Assembly (NCBI GenBank): GCA_963819695.1
Contig: CAWFXD010000001.1
Location: 496,001-560,000 of the forward strand
Length of the DNA: 64,000 nt
From: DASZIT01 sp963819695
Lineage (GTDB): Bacteria > Actinomycetota > Acidimicrobiia > Acidimicrobiales > RAAP-2
Reading direction: 5' to 3'
The position numbers were made by a program, and so were the translations under genes. Numbering within the stretch: position 1 is the stretch's first letter; each line of letters begins with the position of its first letter. The notes beneath the pieces are model-generated. The model saw nothing but the letters and a program-made list of their open reading frames with translations, had not been told where the DNA came from and made no database searches. This document shows, piece by piece, positions 39,055 through 47,935 of the stretch.

Positions 39055-39780
39055 ATGGATCTGGGTCTGGACGGCAAGGTCGCGGTGGTGGCCGCGGGAT
39101 CACGAGGACTGGGATTCGCCACCGCCCGGGCGCTGGCGGACGAGGGGGTCCGCCTGCTGGTGTCGGCGCGGGGTCGGGACGCCCTGGAGTCGGCGGCGGC
39201 ATCCCTCCGGTCCTCAGGCGCCGAGGTGGCCACGCGGGTCGCCGACATCGGGGATCCGGACGTCCCCGAACGACTGGTGCAGGCCGCCGTGGATCAGTTC
39301 GGGGGCCTGGACATCGTGGTGGCCAACGCCGGCGGCCCCCCGCCGGCCCGTTCGCTGGAAGTCACCGAAGACCAGCTCGATGCGGCGCTCAATTTGAACC
39401 TCCGGTCATCGATCCGGCTGGTCCGAGCCGCGGTCCCGATCCTGCGCGACCGGGGTTGGGGGCGGATCTGCTGCATCACCTCCTACTCAGTGGTGCAACC
39501 GGTGCCGGCGTTGGCATTGTCGAACACCGCTCGGGTCGGTCTGTGGGCCTGGGCTAAGACCGCGGCACAGGACCTGGCTTCCGAACGGAGCGGGATCACC
39601 CTCAACCTGGCGTGCCCCGGGTCTCATGCCACCGACCGCATGAAGGAGCTCGGAGGCACCGGGGCGATGGGAGATCCGGCCGACTTCGGCCGGGTAGTCG
39701 CGTTTCTGTGTTCGCAGCCCGCCGGCTATATCAATGGGGCGGCCATCGTGGTGGATGGTGGTGCCACCCTGGCGCTCTGA
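39055..39780 (+). CDS. SDR family protein lacking the usual Tyr-Lys pair
   Basis: 241 residues. Cofactor region VAVVAAGSRGLGFATARAL, then VANAGGPPPA. The C-terminal GAAIVVDGGATLAL is typical of FabG-like SDRs. Where the catalytic Tyr-x-x-x-Lys should be, the sequence reads LSNTARVGLWAWAKTAA, so Asn and Arg stand in for Tyr and Lys. The catalytic-serine region reads ITSYSVVQPVP. A known subgroup of FabG-like proteins with LSN at this point exists; activity and substrate are unclear. It starts nine bases after the peptidase gene, closing the lpd-E2-lipBA-pepQ run. Confidence 0.85.
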   Translation: MDLGLDGKVAVVAAGSRGLGFATARALADEGVRLLVSARGRDALESAAASLRSSGAEVATRVADIGDPDVPERLVQAAVDQFGGLDIVVANAGGPPPARSLEVTEDQLDAALNLNLRSSIRLVRAAVPILRDRGWGRICCITSYSVVQPVPALALSNTARVGLWAWAKTAAQDLASERSGITLNLACPGSHATDRMKELGGTGAMGDPADFGRVVAFLCSQPAGYINGAAIVVDGGATLAL

Positions 39781-39806
39781 TCCGCGGGGTGGGCTCGGGA
39801 TCGGCG

Positions 39807-40226
39807 TCAGGTGCGTTCGGCGATGTGGTCCGTCCATACTGTCCCGTCCCAGTAGCGGAGGAGCCCAGGCTCTCCGGAAGGGTCGGGCAACCAACCGGCT
39901 TCAGGTATCCCCGACGGGGGAATGAACGGAGCCGGGGGCGGGACAGCCTCGGGCGAAGGAACATCACCGGCAGGGCGACCACCGGGTCGGCCAGGAGCGG
40001 ATGCCGAACCCCAGGTCGCCGCCAACAGAGTCGGTTCGCCCAAAGAGGTCGCCGTCGGGTCCGGAACCCCGGCGGGACCGCTCCCAAGATGTGCGGCTTC
40101 GGCGTCGAAGTAGCTCTCGGAAGCCGCCCGGCGCTTCTTGAGATTTCGTACCTGGGCCATCCGCCACACCAGCAAGATCACCACGAGCACAATGGCGACC
40201 CCGATGACCACCGTCTCGAGGCTCAC
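39807..40226 (-). CDS. Small membrane protein with C-terminal DUF2510 domain
   Basis: 139 residues, GTG start. One N-terminal transmembrane helix (about 3-22, VVIGVAIVLVVILLVWRMA) is followed by a basic patch (RNLKKRR) and a Gly/Pro/Ala-rich cytoplasmic linker. The last 30 residues form a DUF2510 module: GWLPDPSGEPGLLRYWDG, then TVWTDHIAERT. DUF2510 is a short actinobacterial domain of unknown function common at the ends of membrane proteins. It is next to, and on the same strand as, a much larger DUF2510 protein, suggesting a functional pair. It converges on the SDR gene. Confidence 0.75.
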   Translation of the reverse strand: MSLETVVIGVAIVLVVILLVWRMAQVRNLKKRRAASESYFDAEAAHLGSGPAGVPDPTATSLGEPTLLAATWGSASAPGRPGGRPAGDVPSPEAVPPPAPFIPPSGIPEAGWLPDPSGEPGLLRYWDGTVWTDHIAERT

Positions 40227-40290
40227 CGGAGAAGGCCGGGAATGGTCGTTGCCTCGAATCCAGCGGGCGCCAGGATCATTGCCCTTGATG

Positions 40291-42081
40291 TTATCGAGCG
40301 ACGGTACCGATCAGGTGACGGGCGCCGCCATGGCAGGAGAGGCTGCGTGCCGTTGGCCTCAGTGCTTGACCGCAGCGGGTGGCCACATGGAACGTCCAGG
40401 CATGACCGTCCCAGTAGCGGAGCACCTCGGGCAATCCCGATGGGTCGGGTAGCCAACCCGCCGGCGTGCCCGGCGCCGGGTCGTCGAACCGACCGACCGG
40501 CGTCTGGCCCGACCCCCGACCGACCCGTTCGGGAGCATGGGCCGGCGGCAGATCGACGACAGGGTCAGTCATCGCCTCGGGCGGGTCATGCGACACCGGG
40601 TCCGCCAACGCGCCCAGTTCCGCCAGCTCTTGGGCGGCCAACCGGGCTGCGGCCGATTCCGCCAGCTCCAATTCCTCCAGGTCTGGCTCCGCCAGCGGGT
40701 CGAAGGCGGGCCCGTTGCTCGGTTGGGGGTAGGCCCCGGCTCGCACGTCGAACCATGGCGGGGCCGACCGCTCCGGGCCCGCCTCGACAACCGGCTCGAA
40801 CACCGGTTCCGGCTCCGGATCGGGTACCGGCTCGGGCTCGAGATCCGGAACCTCTCCCGGCCCGGCTCCAGCTCCCGGACCGGGCTCGACCCTCGGCTCG
40901 ATTACCGGTGGCGTCCCGGCCCGGGTTTCGACGGGTGCTTCGGGCTCGGTGTCGGGTACGCCTACCGACCAGGCTGGCCCCGGCCCCGCCTGAACCACGG
41001 GGTCCGGACCGGCGCCGAGCCCCGACGGTGGCACGGACCCCGCCGCCGACATCGGCCTTGGCGCCGCTTTGGCGGGGACCGCCGGTGGCGGAGACAGCAC
41101 CGATCCCGTCCCCGGATCGACCTCCACCACCCGGATCACCGGTCCCCGGGCCAGGCGGACCGGACGGGCTTCCGCCACCGGTACGTCGATGGGTGCGACC
41201 CGGGCCTCATGCGAACTCGCGAACAGGGCGACCCGCCGCCGCCGCCGCCGTTCACGGGGCGGACCCGCGGCAATCCAGGCGATGGCCGCCAACACCACCA
41301 GGCCGACGATGACGGCCAGCAACGTCGGGAGGACGCTCCCCGGCTTCGACGTCGCCGAAGCCGAGCCGGAGGGGGCTCCGGCCGCCTGGTTCCCCAGAGA
41401 ATGACGGATGGCGGTGTACTGCTGAAAGCTGACGGTGATGGCGTCGGATGGGCTGAGGGGCGCCGGGTTGGTGGTGGCGACCGACGATGCCAACTGCACG
41501 ATGGCCACGTACGGGTCCGACTTGAAGAGGACCACCTGTTCGTTCACCTGGGTCGGTGAGGAGATCGAAACGGTATAGCCGTGGGCACCGGGGATACTGG
41601 GGACCGAGAAGCTCGAAGCCGCTCCGGGTTGCTGGTACGGCTTCTGGGACCCCGAGGCGAACGAATCAGCATCCTGCGAGTTCGGAATGCGATACAGGGT
41701 GATGACGATGTCGTTGGCGCCCTTGCCGGGTCCGTTGCCGTCGGTCCAGAGCCGAAGGTAGGCGCCGAAGCCGGCCTGCTTGGCCAGCACGTTGAATTGG
41801 CCTTCGGCTTTTTGAGGGTCGGACGACAGCGCGCCCAGCTCGGCGGCGGTGAGGCTCCCGTTGGTGGGGCCGGGGGCGGCGGCGGTGAAGTTGGGCAACG
41901 GGTTTGGGATTACCACCGACCCCATCGGTGGATAGGTCGTGGCCGTCAAGCCGGAAGGCGGTACGCCGGCTACCGCGGCGGGCACCGGGCCAACCACCAT
42001 CCCGACCGTCGCCAGGGACGCCAACCACCCAACCCACCAGGCGAACCCGAGGGTTGCCGGCCTCGATCGGTGAGGTCTCAA
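40291..42081 (-). CDS. Exported membrane protein with DUF2510 domain
   Basis: 596 residues from TTG 42081. The order is a signal peptide (about 1-38), an extracytoplasmic domain of about 190 residues (GQFNVLAKQAGFGAYLRLW, IPGAHGYTVSISSPTQVNEQ), and one transmembrane helix (about 250-270). A basic stop RERRRRRRV, a 250-residue Pro/Glu/Ala-rich cytoplasmic region and a DUF2510 module (GWLPDPSGLPEVLRYWDG) follow near the end. The outer domain is unknown to me. It begins 12 bases after the metH stop on the same strand and may be co-transcribed with it. It may sense or bind something at the cell surface and relay it inward; that is speculation. Confidence 0.75.
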   Translation of the reverse strand: MRPHRSRPATLGFAWWVGWLASLATVGMVVGPVPAAVAGVPPSGLTATTYPPMGSVVIPNPLPNFTAAAPGPTNGSLTAAELGALSSDPQKAEGQFNVLAKQAGFGAYLRLWTDGNGPGKGANDIVITLYRIPNSQDADSFASGSQKPYQQPGAASSFSVPSIPGAHGYTVSISSPTQVNEQVVLFKSDPYVAIVQLASSVATTNPAPLSPSDAITVSFQQYTAIRHSLGNQAAGAPSGSASATSKPGSVLPTLLAVIVGLVVLAAIAWIAAGPPRERRRRRRVALFASSHEARVAPIDVPVAEARPVRLARGPVIRVVEVDPGTGSVLSPPPAVPAKAAPRPMSAAGSVPPSGLGAGPDPVVQAGPGPAWSVGVPDTEPEAPVETRAGTPPVIEPRVEPGPGAGAGPGEVPDLEPEPVPDPEPEPVFEPVVEAGPERSAPPWFDVRAGAYPQPSNGPAFDPLAEPDLEELELAESAAARLAAQELAELGALADPVSHDPPEAMTDPVVDLPPAHAPERVGRGSGQTPVGRFDDPAPGTPAGWLPDPSGLPEVLRYWDGHAWTFHVATRCGQALRPTARSLSCHGGARHLIGTVAR

Positions 42082-42093
42082 TGGCGGTGCTAC

Positions 42094-45000
42094 TTAGGCC
42101 ACGAAGTACTTGGCTTGGGGGTGGTGACAGATGATGGCGGTGGTCGACTGCTCCGGGTGGAGTTGGAACCCCTCGCTGACCTCGACGCCGATCCGGTCGG
42201 CACCCAACAGCTCGACCACCTTGGCATTGTCCTCCAGATCCGGGCAGGCCGGGTAACCCCATGAGTAGCGCCCGCCGCGGTACTTCTGGCGGAACAGGCC
42301 GGCCAGCGACGGGCCGTCCTCGTTGGCGAATCCCAACTCCTCCCGGATCCGGTGATGCCAGTACTCGGCCAGGGACTCGGCCATCTCCACGCCGAGCCCG
42401 TGCAGATACAGGTAGTTCTGGTATTCGTCGGCGGCGAACAGCCGGGCCGTCTCTTCCGACACCCGGCGGCCCATGGTCACCACCTGGAAGCTGGCAAAGT
42501 CCTTTGCTCCGGAGTCGACCGGCCGGAAGAAGTCGCTGATGCAGAGGAAGGGATCTTCCACCTGGCGGGGGAAGGTGAATCGCATCCACTCCGACGAGCG
42601 GGTTTCGTCCTTGAAGATGACCAGGTCGTTCCCATCGGCGTTGGCCGCGAAGTGGCCCCAGGCCACCTGCGGGACCAGAAGCTGATCCGCCTTGGCGTCA
42701 GCCAGCCGCGACCGGAGCAGTGACCGGACCCGGTCCTTGAACGCGGTGTCGTCCTCCCCGCTCTCGGGTCGGTAGCCCCACTGGTTGCGGAACAGGGCGG
42801 TCTCGTTGATGTAGGCGGCTATGTCGTCGATGCCGATGCCCTTGGCAATCCGGCTGCCCACGAACGGGGGGGTGAACAGCGGGTTGTCCGCCTCCACCTG
42901 CGGGGATCGAGTCGGGAGCACGTCCCCTCGCTCCAGAGCCTCCTTCGCCTTCTGTTTGCGTTGTTCGCTCTTGCGGGGGCCGAGGTCCCGGCCGCCGAGG
43001 GCGCGACCGAACTCCGGGTCGTCCTCGCCGGTCTTGTTGATCTCGACCAGCCGGTCCATGGTGCGCAGGCCCTCGAAGGCGTCCTTGCCGTAGAAGAGGC
43101 GGCCCTCGTAGACCGAGCGAAGGTCGCGTTCGACATAGGTGCGGGTCAGCGCGGCTCCGCCCAGGATCACCGGGATGTTTGAGAGTCCCCGCCGGTTCAG
43201 CTCGTCGAGGTTGTCCCGCATGATCAGGGTTGACTTCACCAGCAGCCCGCTCATCCCGATGGCGTCGGCCTTGGTCTCCTCCAGGGCACTGACCATGTCG
43301 GCGATGCCAACCTTGATGCCGAGGTTCTTCACCGTGTAGCCGTTGTTGGTCAGGATGATGTCGACCAGGTTCTTGCCGATGTCATGGACGTCGCCCTTGA
43401 CGGTGGCCAGCACCATGGTGCCCTTGCCGCCCTGGTCGGACTTCTCCATGTGGGGCTCGAGATAGGCGACCGCCGTCTTCATGGTCTCGGCCGAGCCCAG
43501 CACGAACGGCAGCTGCATCTCACCGGCGCCGAACAGCTCTCCCACCGTCTTCATCCCGGCCAGCAACATGTCGTTCACGATGGCCAGGGGCGCATGCCCT
43601 CCGGCCATGGCCTCGTCGAGATCGGCTTCGAGGCCGTTGCGATCACCGTCGATGATCCGGTGCTCGAGGCGCTGTTCGACCGGCCATCCCGAACGGTCCT
43701 CGGTGGTGGTGACCGAGAAGGTCGAGGCGCCCTCGAACAGATCGAGCAGCTCGGTCAGCGGGTCGTAGCCGTCGCGGCGACGGTCATAGATCAGATCGAG
43801 GCACACCTCCCGGGCCCGCTCGTCGACCTTCGACAACGGGAGGATCTTGGAGGCGTGGACGATGGCGGCATCCAGTCCGGCCTCCACGCACTCATGGAGG
43901 AAGACCGAGTTGAGAACCTGGCGGGCCGCCGGGTTGAGCCCGAACGAAACATTGGACAGCCCGAACACGGTATAGACGCCGGGTAGCTCGGCCTTGATGC
44001 GGCGGATGCCTTCGAGGGTCTCGATACCGTCCCGCCGGCTCTCCTCCATGCCGGTCGACAGCGGCAGGGCCAGGGGGTCGAAGAGCAGGTCGGACGGACG
44101 GAGCCCGTACCGTTCGGTGGCGAGGTCATGGATGGCCTTGGCGGCCCGGAACTTCCAGTCGGCGGTTCGCGCCTGGCCGTCGGTGTCGATACAGGTGCAG
44201 ACCACCGCGGCACCGAACTCCTTGGCCAGGGTCAGGACCTTGTGGAAGCGGGTGTCGGTCCCGTCCCCGTCCTCGAGGTTGACCGAGTTGATGACCGCCC
44301 GCCCACCGATCCACGACAGTGCGGTCTCCACCACCGGTGCCTCGGTGGAGTCGACCATCAGGGGGACGGTTGACTGGGTGGCGAACCGGGAGGCGACCTC
44401 TTCCATGTCGGCCACGCCGTCGGCGCCCACGTAGTCGACGCAGACGTCGATGAGATGGGACCCCTCCTTGACCTGCTCACGGGCCATGGCCACGCAGGTG
44501 TCCCAGTCCTTCTCCAGCATGGCCTCGCGGAACTTCTTCGATCCGTTGGCGTTGGTCCGTTCCCCGACGACCAGGAACGAGGCGTCCTGGGTAAAGGGGA
44601 CCGCGGTGTAGATCGAGGCGGAGCCGGGCTCGGGCTCGGGAGTCCGGGCGGCCGGGGTGAGGCCGGCACAGGCCTCCACCACTGCAGAAAGATGGGAGGG
44701 GAGCGTGCCGCAGCAACCGCCGACGACCGACACCCCGAGCTCGCTGACGAACTGGCGGTGGAACTCGGCCAACTGGTCCGGGGTGAGGTCGTAATGCATG
44801 GCGCCGTCGACCACCGAGGGAAGCCCGGCGTTGGGAAGGCAGCTCACCGGAATCGAGGCGTGGGCGGTCAGATGGCGCAAAGGTTCGAACATCTCGGAGG
44901 GGCCGGTTGCGCAGTTCAACCCGATGAGATCGATGTCCATGGCCTCGAGGGCAGTCAGGGCAGCGCCGATCTCGGTGCCGGGGAGCATGGTGCCGGTCAG

Positions 45001-45603
45001 TTCGATGGTGACCTGGACCTGAATCGGCAGCTGGCGGCCGACGGCACCCATCGCCCGACGGGCACCGTTGATGGCCGCCTTGGCCTGCAGGAGGTCGAAG
45101 ACGGTCTCGATGATGATGAGGTCGACCCTTCCCTCCAGCAGCCCGGTGGCTTGCTCCTGGTAGGCGTCCCGCAGGTCGGCGTAGGGGATCTGGCCCAGGG
45201 TGGGGAACTTGGTTCCGGGACCGATGCTCCCGGCCACCCACCGGGGCCGGTCGGGGGTGGAGAAATCGTCGGCGGCCTGCCGGGCGAGGGTGGCGGCGGC
45301 CACGTTCAACTCGTGGACCCGATGGGCCTGGCCGTACTCGGCCAGCACCGGGCCGAAGGCGCCGAAGGTGTCGGTTTCCACCACGTCGCAGCCGACCTCG
45401 TAGAACGACCGGTGGACCCGGTCCACGACGTCGGGCCGGGTGACCACCAGCAGCTCGTTGCAGCCCTCCAGGTCGGGGCCGCCGAAGTCGTCGGCCGTCA
45501 GGTTGGCCAGCTGCAGGTTGGTGCCCATGGCGCCGTCGAAGACGACCACACGCTCCGAAACGGCGCGAAGGTAGCTGGAGTCAGACGAGGCGGCCTTGGT
45601 CAT
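42094..45603 (-). CDS. metH: Cobalamin-dependent methionine synthase
   Basis: 1169 residues with the complete four-module order. The homocysteine-binding barrel (about 1-315) has zinc ligands in IGLNCATGP and VGGCCGTLP. The methyltetrahydrofolate barrel is at about 335-610 (FLVVGERTNANGSKKF). The cobalamin domain has the lower-ligand histidine in GDVHDIGKNLVDI, and the SAM-dependent reactivation domain is C-terminal (YRGGRYSWGYPACPDLED). It methylates homocysteine to methionine. It is divergent, across 67 bases, from a cobalamin adenosyltransferase gene. No cobalamin riboswitch is visible in that short gap. Confidence 0.96.
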   Translation of the reverse strand: MTKAASSDSSYLRAVSERVVVFDGAMGTNLQLANLTADDFGGPDLEGCNELLVVTRPDVVDRVHRSFYEVGCDVVETDTFGAFGPVLAEYGQAHRVHELNVAAATLARQAADDFSTPDRPRWVAGSIGPGTKFPTLGQIPYADLRDAYQEQATGLLEGRVDLIIIETVFDLLQAKAAINGARRAMGAVGRQLPIQVQVTIELTGTMLPGTEIGAALTALEAMDIDLIGLNCATGPSEMFEPLRHLTAHASIPVSCLPNAGLPSVVDGAMHYDLTPDQLAEFHRQFVSELGVSVVGGCCGTLPSHLSAVVEACAGLTPAARTPEPEPGSASIYTAVPFTQDASFLVVGERTNANGSKKFREAMLEKDWDTCVAMAREQVKEGSHLIDVCVDYVGADGVADMEEVASRFATQSTVPLMVDSTEAPVVETALSWIGGRAVINSVNLEDGDGTDTRFHKVLTLAKEFGAAVVCTCIDTDGQARTADWKFRAAKAIHDLATERYGLRPSDLLFDPLALPLSTGMEESRRDGIETLEGIRRIKAELPGVYTVFGLSNVSFGLNPAARQVLNSVFLHECVEAGLDAAIVHASKILPLSKVDERAREVCLDLIYDRRRDGYDPLTELLDLFEGASTFSVTTTEDRSGWPVEQRLEHRIIDGDRNGLEADLDEAMAGGHAPLAIVNDMLLAGMKTVGELFGAGEMQLPFVLGSAETMKTAVAYLEPHMEKSDQGGKGTMVLATVKGDVHDIGKNLVDIILTNNGYTVKNLGIKVGIADMVSALEETKADAIGMSGLLVKSTLIMRDNLDELNRRGLSNIPVILGGAALTRTYVERDLRSVYEGRLFYGKDAFEGLRTMDRLVEINKTGEDDPEFGRALGGRDLGPRKSEQRKQKAKEALERGDVLPTRSPQVEADNPLFTPPFVGSRIAKGIGIDDIAAYINETALFRNQWGYRPESGEDDTAFKDRVRSLLRSRLADAKADQLLVPQVAWGHFAANADGNDLVIFKDETRSSEWMRFTFPRQVEDPFLCISDFFRPVDSGAKDFASFQVVTMGRRVSEETARLFAADEYQNYLYLHGLGVEMAESLAEYWHHRIREELGFANEDGPSLAGLFRQKYRGGRYSWGYPACPDLEDNAKVVELLGADRIGVEVSEGFQLHPEQSTTAIICHHPQAKYFVA

Positions 45604-45670
45604 GGTCCACAAAGGATATCGGCCCCCAGCCGGGACGACGGCCGCGATCGCTTAGCATGCCCGGGGTGAC

Positions 45671-46291
45671 ATGGGCATGGTGAGGATCTATACGAAGACC
45701 GGCGACGACGGCACCACCGGCCTGCTGTACGGGGGGCGGGTGCCGAAGGACTCGTTGGTCATGCAGATCAACGGGGCGGTGGACGAAGCCCAGGCGTCGA
45801 TGGGGGTGGCCCGGGCCGAGGTCGATCCCGGGTCGGAGCTCGACGCTCTGCTGGTGGGACTGGAACGGGACCTCTATGTCCTCATGGCCGAGGTGGCGAC
45901 CGATCCCTCCAAACGGGCGAAGCTGGTGGCGGGGGCGACGCGGGTGACCCCGGAGATGATCGGGGCTCTCGAGACCCGTATCGATGCCCTGATCGAGCGG
46001 TTCGACATGCCGGCCGACTTCGTGGTTCCCGGTGCGACCCGGGTGTCGGCCGCGCTGGATGTGGCCCGGACCGTCGTTCGCCGGGCCGAGCGCCTGGCGG
46101 TTTCCTACCCGGCCGAGGGGTCCCTGGTCGGGCAGTACCTCAACCGGCTCTCGGACCTGCTGTGGGCGATGGCCCGTTGGGCAGAGGGCGAGGAGCATCT
46201 CTTGGCCCGGGGAACGGCTCGGAGATCGCGGCGGGCGGCAAAAACTCCCCGGACAGCTTCCGGCGAGAGCAACCAAAAGGAGCAGTCTTGA
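45671..46291 (+). CDS. pduO: PduO-type cob(I)alamin adenosyltransferase
   Basis: 206 residues. It starts with MVRIYTKTGDDGTTGLLYGG, the ATP-binding loop of PduO/MMAB enzymes. The later motifs are VVPGATRVSAALDVARTVVRRAER and YLNRLSDLLWAMARWAE. It converts cob(I)alamin to adenosylcobalamin, the cofactor of the mutase encoded at 54312. The C-terminal 25 residues are a polar extension. ATG codons at 45671 and 45677 are both possible. Its stop overlaps the TTG start of the aminopeptidase gene (TTGA), so the two are coupled. Confidence 0.93.
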   Translation: MGMVRIYTKTGDDGTTGLLYGGRVPKDSLVMQINGAVDEAQASMGVARAEVDPGSELDALLVGLERDLYVLMAEVATDPSKRAKLVAGATRVTPEMIGALETRIDALIERFDMPADFVVPGATRVSAALDVARTVVRRAERLAVSYPAEGSLVGQYLNRLSDLLWAMARWAEGEEHLLARGTARRSRRAAKTPRTASGESNQKEQS

Positions 46292-47900
46292 AGGTCGAGG
46301 CAATCGTCGCCGCCGGGTTGGCGGAGGATCTGGTGGCGGTCGGGTTTCCGGTGTTCACCGGGGCCGACGGTCCACGGCTGGGACCGGTGGCCCCGGTCAC
46401 CGGCGGGCTGGCCGGTCCCGCGGTGCTGGATGCGGCCTGGTGCAAGCGGCAGGGCTTCTCCGGGAAGGTCGGACAGACCCTGGTGTTCCTCGCCCCGGGG
46501 ACGTCCCCGTTCCGTTCCCCGGACGCCGATTCGCCGACTCCAGGAGGGCGAGACTCCCATCACCTCGGTGTTGGTGGGACTCGGGGAGGAGGCCAAGCTG
46601 GTCGGTGACGCCGGGTTGGAGACCTGGCGGCGGGCGGCCGCCTCGTTCGTGCGAGCCGCCGGCTCGGGGGCGACGGCTGCCTTCCTGGTGCCGCGGGAGC
46701 TGACCATCCCCCTGGATCGAATCGGTGCGGCGGTGGCCGAGGGCGGGATCCTGGCGTCGTACCGGTACGACGCCTTCCGGACCGCGGAGCCGCCGGATGC
46801 ACTGGGCCGGCTGCTGTTGGCGGTCGGATCACCGGAGGAGGCGATCGTCGACCGGAGCCGGGTGCGCCCGCGGCTCCCGGGTGGCGGAGGCGGCCGCGCT
46901 GGCCCGCGATCTGGTGAATGAGCCACCGAGTTCCCTGACTCCCCAGAAGTTCGCCCACGTGTTCGTCGAGCGCTTCCGGGATGTCCCGGAAGTCTCCATC
47001 GAGGTCTGGGAAGAGGAGGAGATCATCTTGGAGAGGCTGGGCGGCCTCCTGGGGGTGGCCCGAGGATCCGCCCAGCCGCCACGTCTGGTGAAGGCCGAGT
47101 ACCAGCCGTCAGACCCGCTGCTGGTGGAAGGCCGGACGCCGCACGTCGCGTTGGTGGGGAAGGGGATCACCTTCGACTCCGGCGGCCTGTCGTTGAAGAC
47201 TCCCGGCGGCATGGAGACGATGAAGACCGATATGGGCGGCGCCGCCGCGGTGATGTGCGCGCTGGATGCCATTGCCGGGTTGGGTGCCCGCATCCGGGTG
47301 ACGGTGTTGGCACCGTTGACCGAGAACATGCCGAGCGGCTCGGCCATCAAGCCGTCCGACGTCCTCACCGCCCGGAACGGCAAGACCATCGAGGTGCTCA
47401 ACACCGACGCCGAGGGTCGTCTGGTCCTGGCTGACGCCTTGTCGCTGGCGGTGGAGTCCGGCGCCGATGCCATCGTCGACCTGGCCACCCTCACCGGCGC
47501 CGCGGTGGTGGCGTTGGGGAAGGAGATCGCCGGGCTTCTCGGCAATGACGAGAACCTGATGGAACAGGTGGAGGCGGCCAGTGAACGATCCGGCGAGCCG
47601 GTCTGGCCCCTCCCGCTTCCCGACGACTATCGCAATCACATCGACTCCGAGGTGGCGGACATGCGGAACGTGGGTCGACCCGGTCAGGCCGGAAGCATCT
47701 CGGCCGCGTTGCTGTTGCGCGAGTTCGTGGGTGACGTGCCCTGGGCCCACCTGGACATCGCCGGGCCGGCCCGTTCCGACGAGAACCTCCGGTATCTCAC
47801 CAAGGGGGGAACCGGATTCGGGGTCAGGTTGCTGGTGGAACTGGTGACCTCCGAGCAGTTCGCTTCCGGGCTGATCGGGAACGGCCAAGCCGACCGGTAG
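46288..47900 (+). pseudogene. pepA: Leucyl aminopeptidase (M17), two frameshifts
   Basis: Three consecutive frames make one M17 peptidase. The start is TTG 46288 after AAAAGGAG, with KVEAIVAAGLAEDLVAVGF. The second frame from about 46535 gives TSVLVGLGEEAKL and AAASFVRAAGSGATAAFLV. The third from about 46880 gives AEAAALARDLVNEPPSSLTP and the dinuclear metal site: VALVGKGITFDSGGLSLK, MKTDMGGAAAVM and the signature NTDAEGRLVLADAL. Each break is repaired by removing a single base (at 46531-46540 and in CCCGGG near 46876-46881). M17 enzymes remove N-terminal residues in the cytoplasm. Two independent one-base shifts in an otherwise perfect gene suggest sequence errors. Confidence 0.87.
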
Positions 47901-47935
47901 CTACGTCGCCCCGTCGGGGGTGGAGGTGCCCGGTG

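Noticed and set aside
40330..41559. Plus-strand Arg/Pro-rich frames across the DUF2510 gene
   Set aside because: Low-complexity shadows of the Pro/Glu/Ala-rich region on the minus strand; no start signal or domain.
45604..45670. Cobalamin riboswitch between metH and the adenosyltransferase gene
   Set aside because: The divergent gap is only 67 bases, and no B12-box-like sequence is visible.
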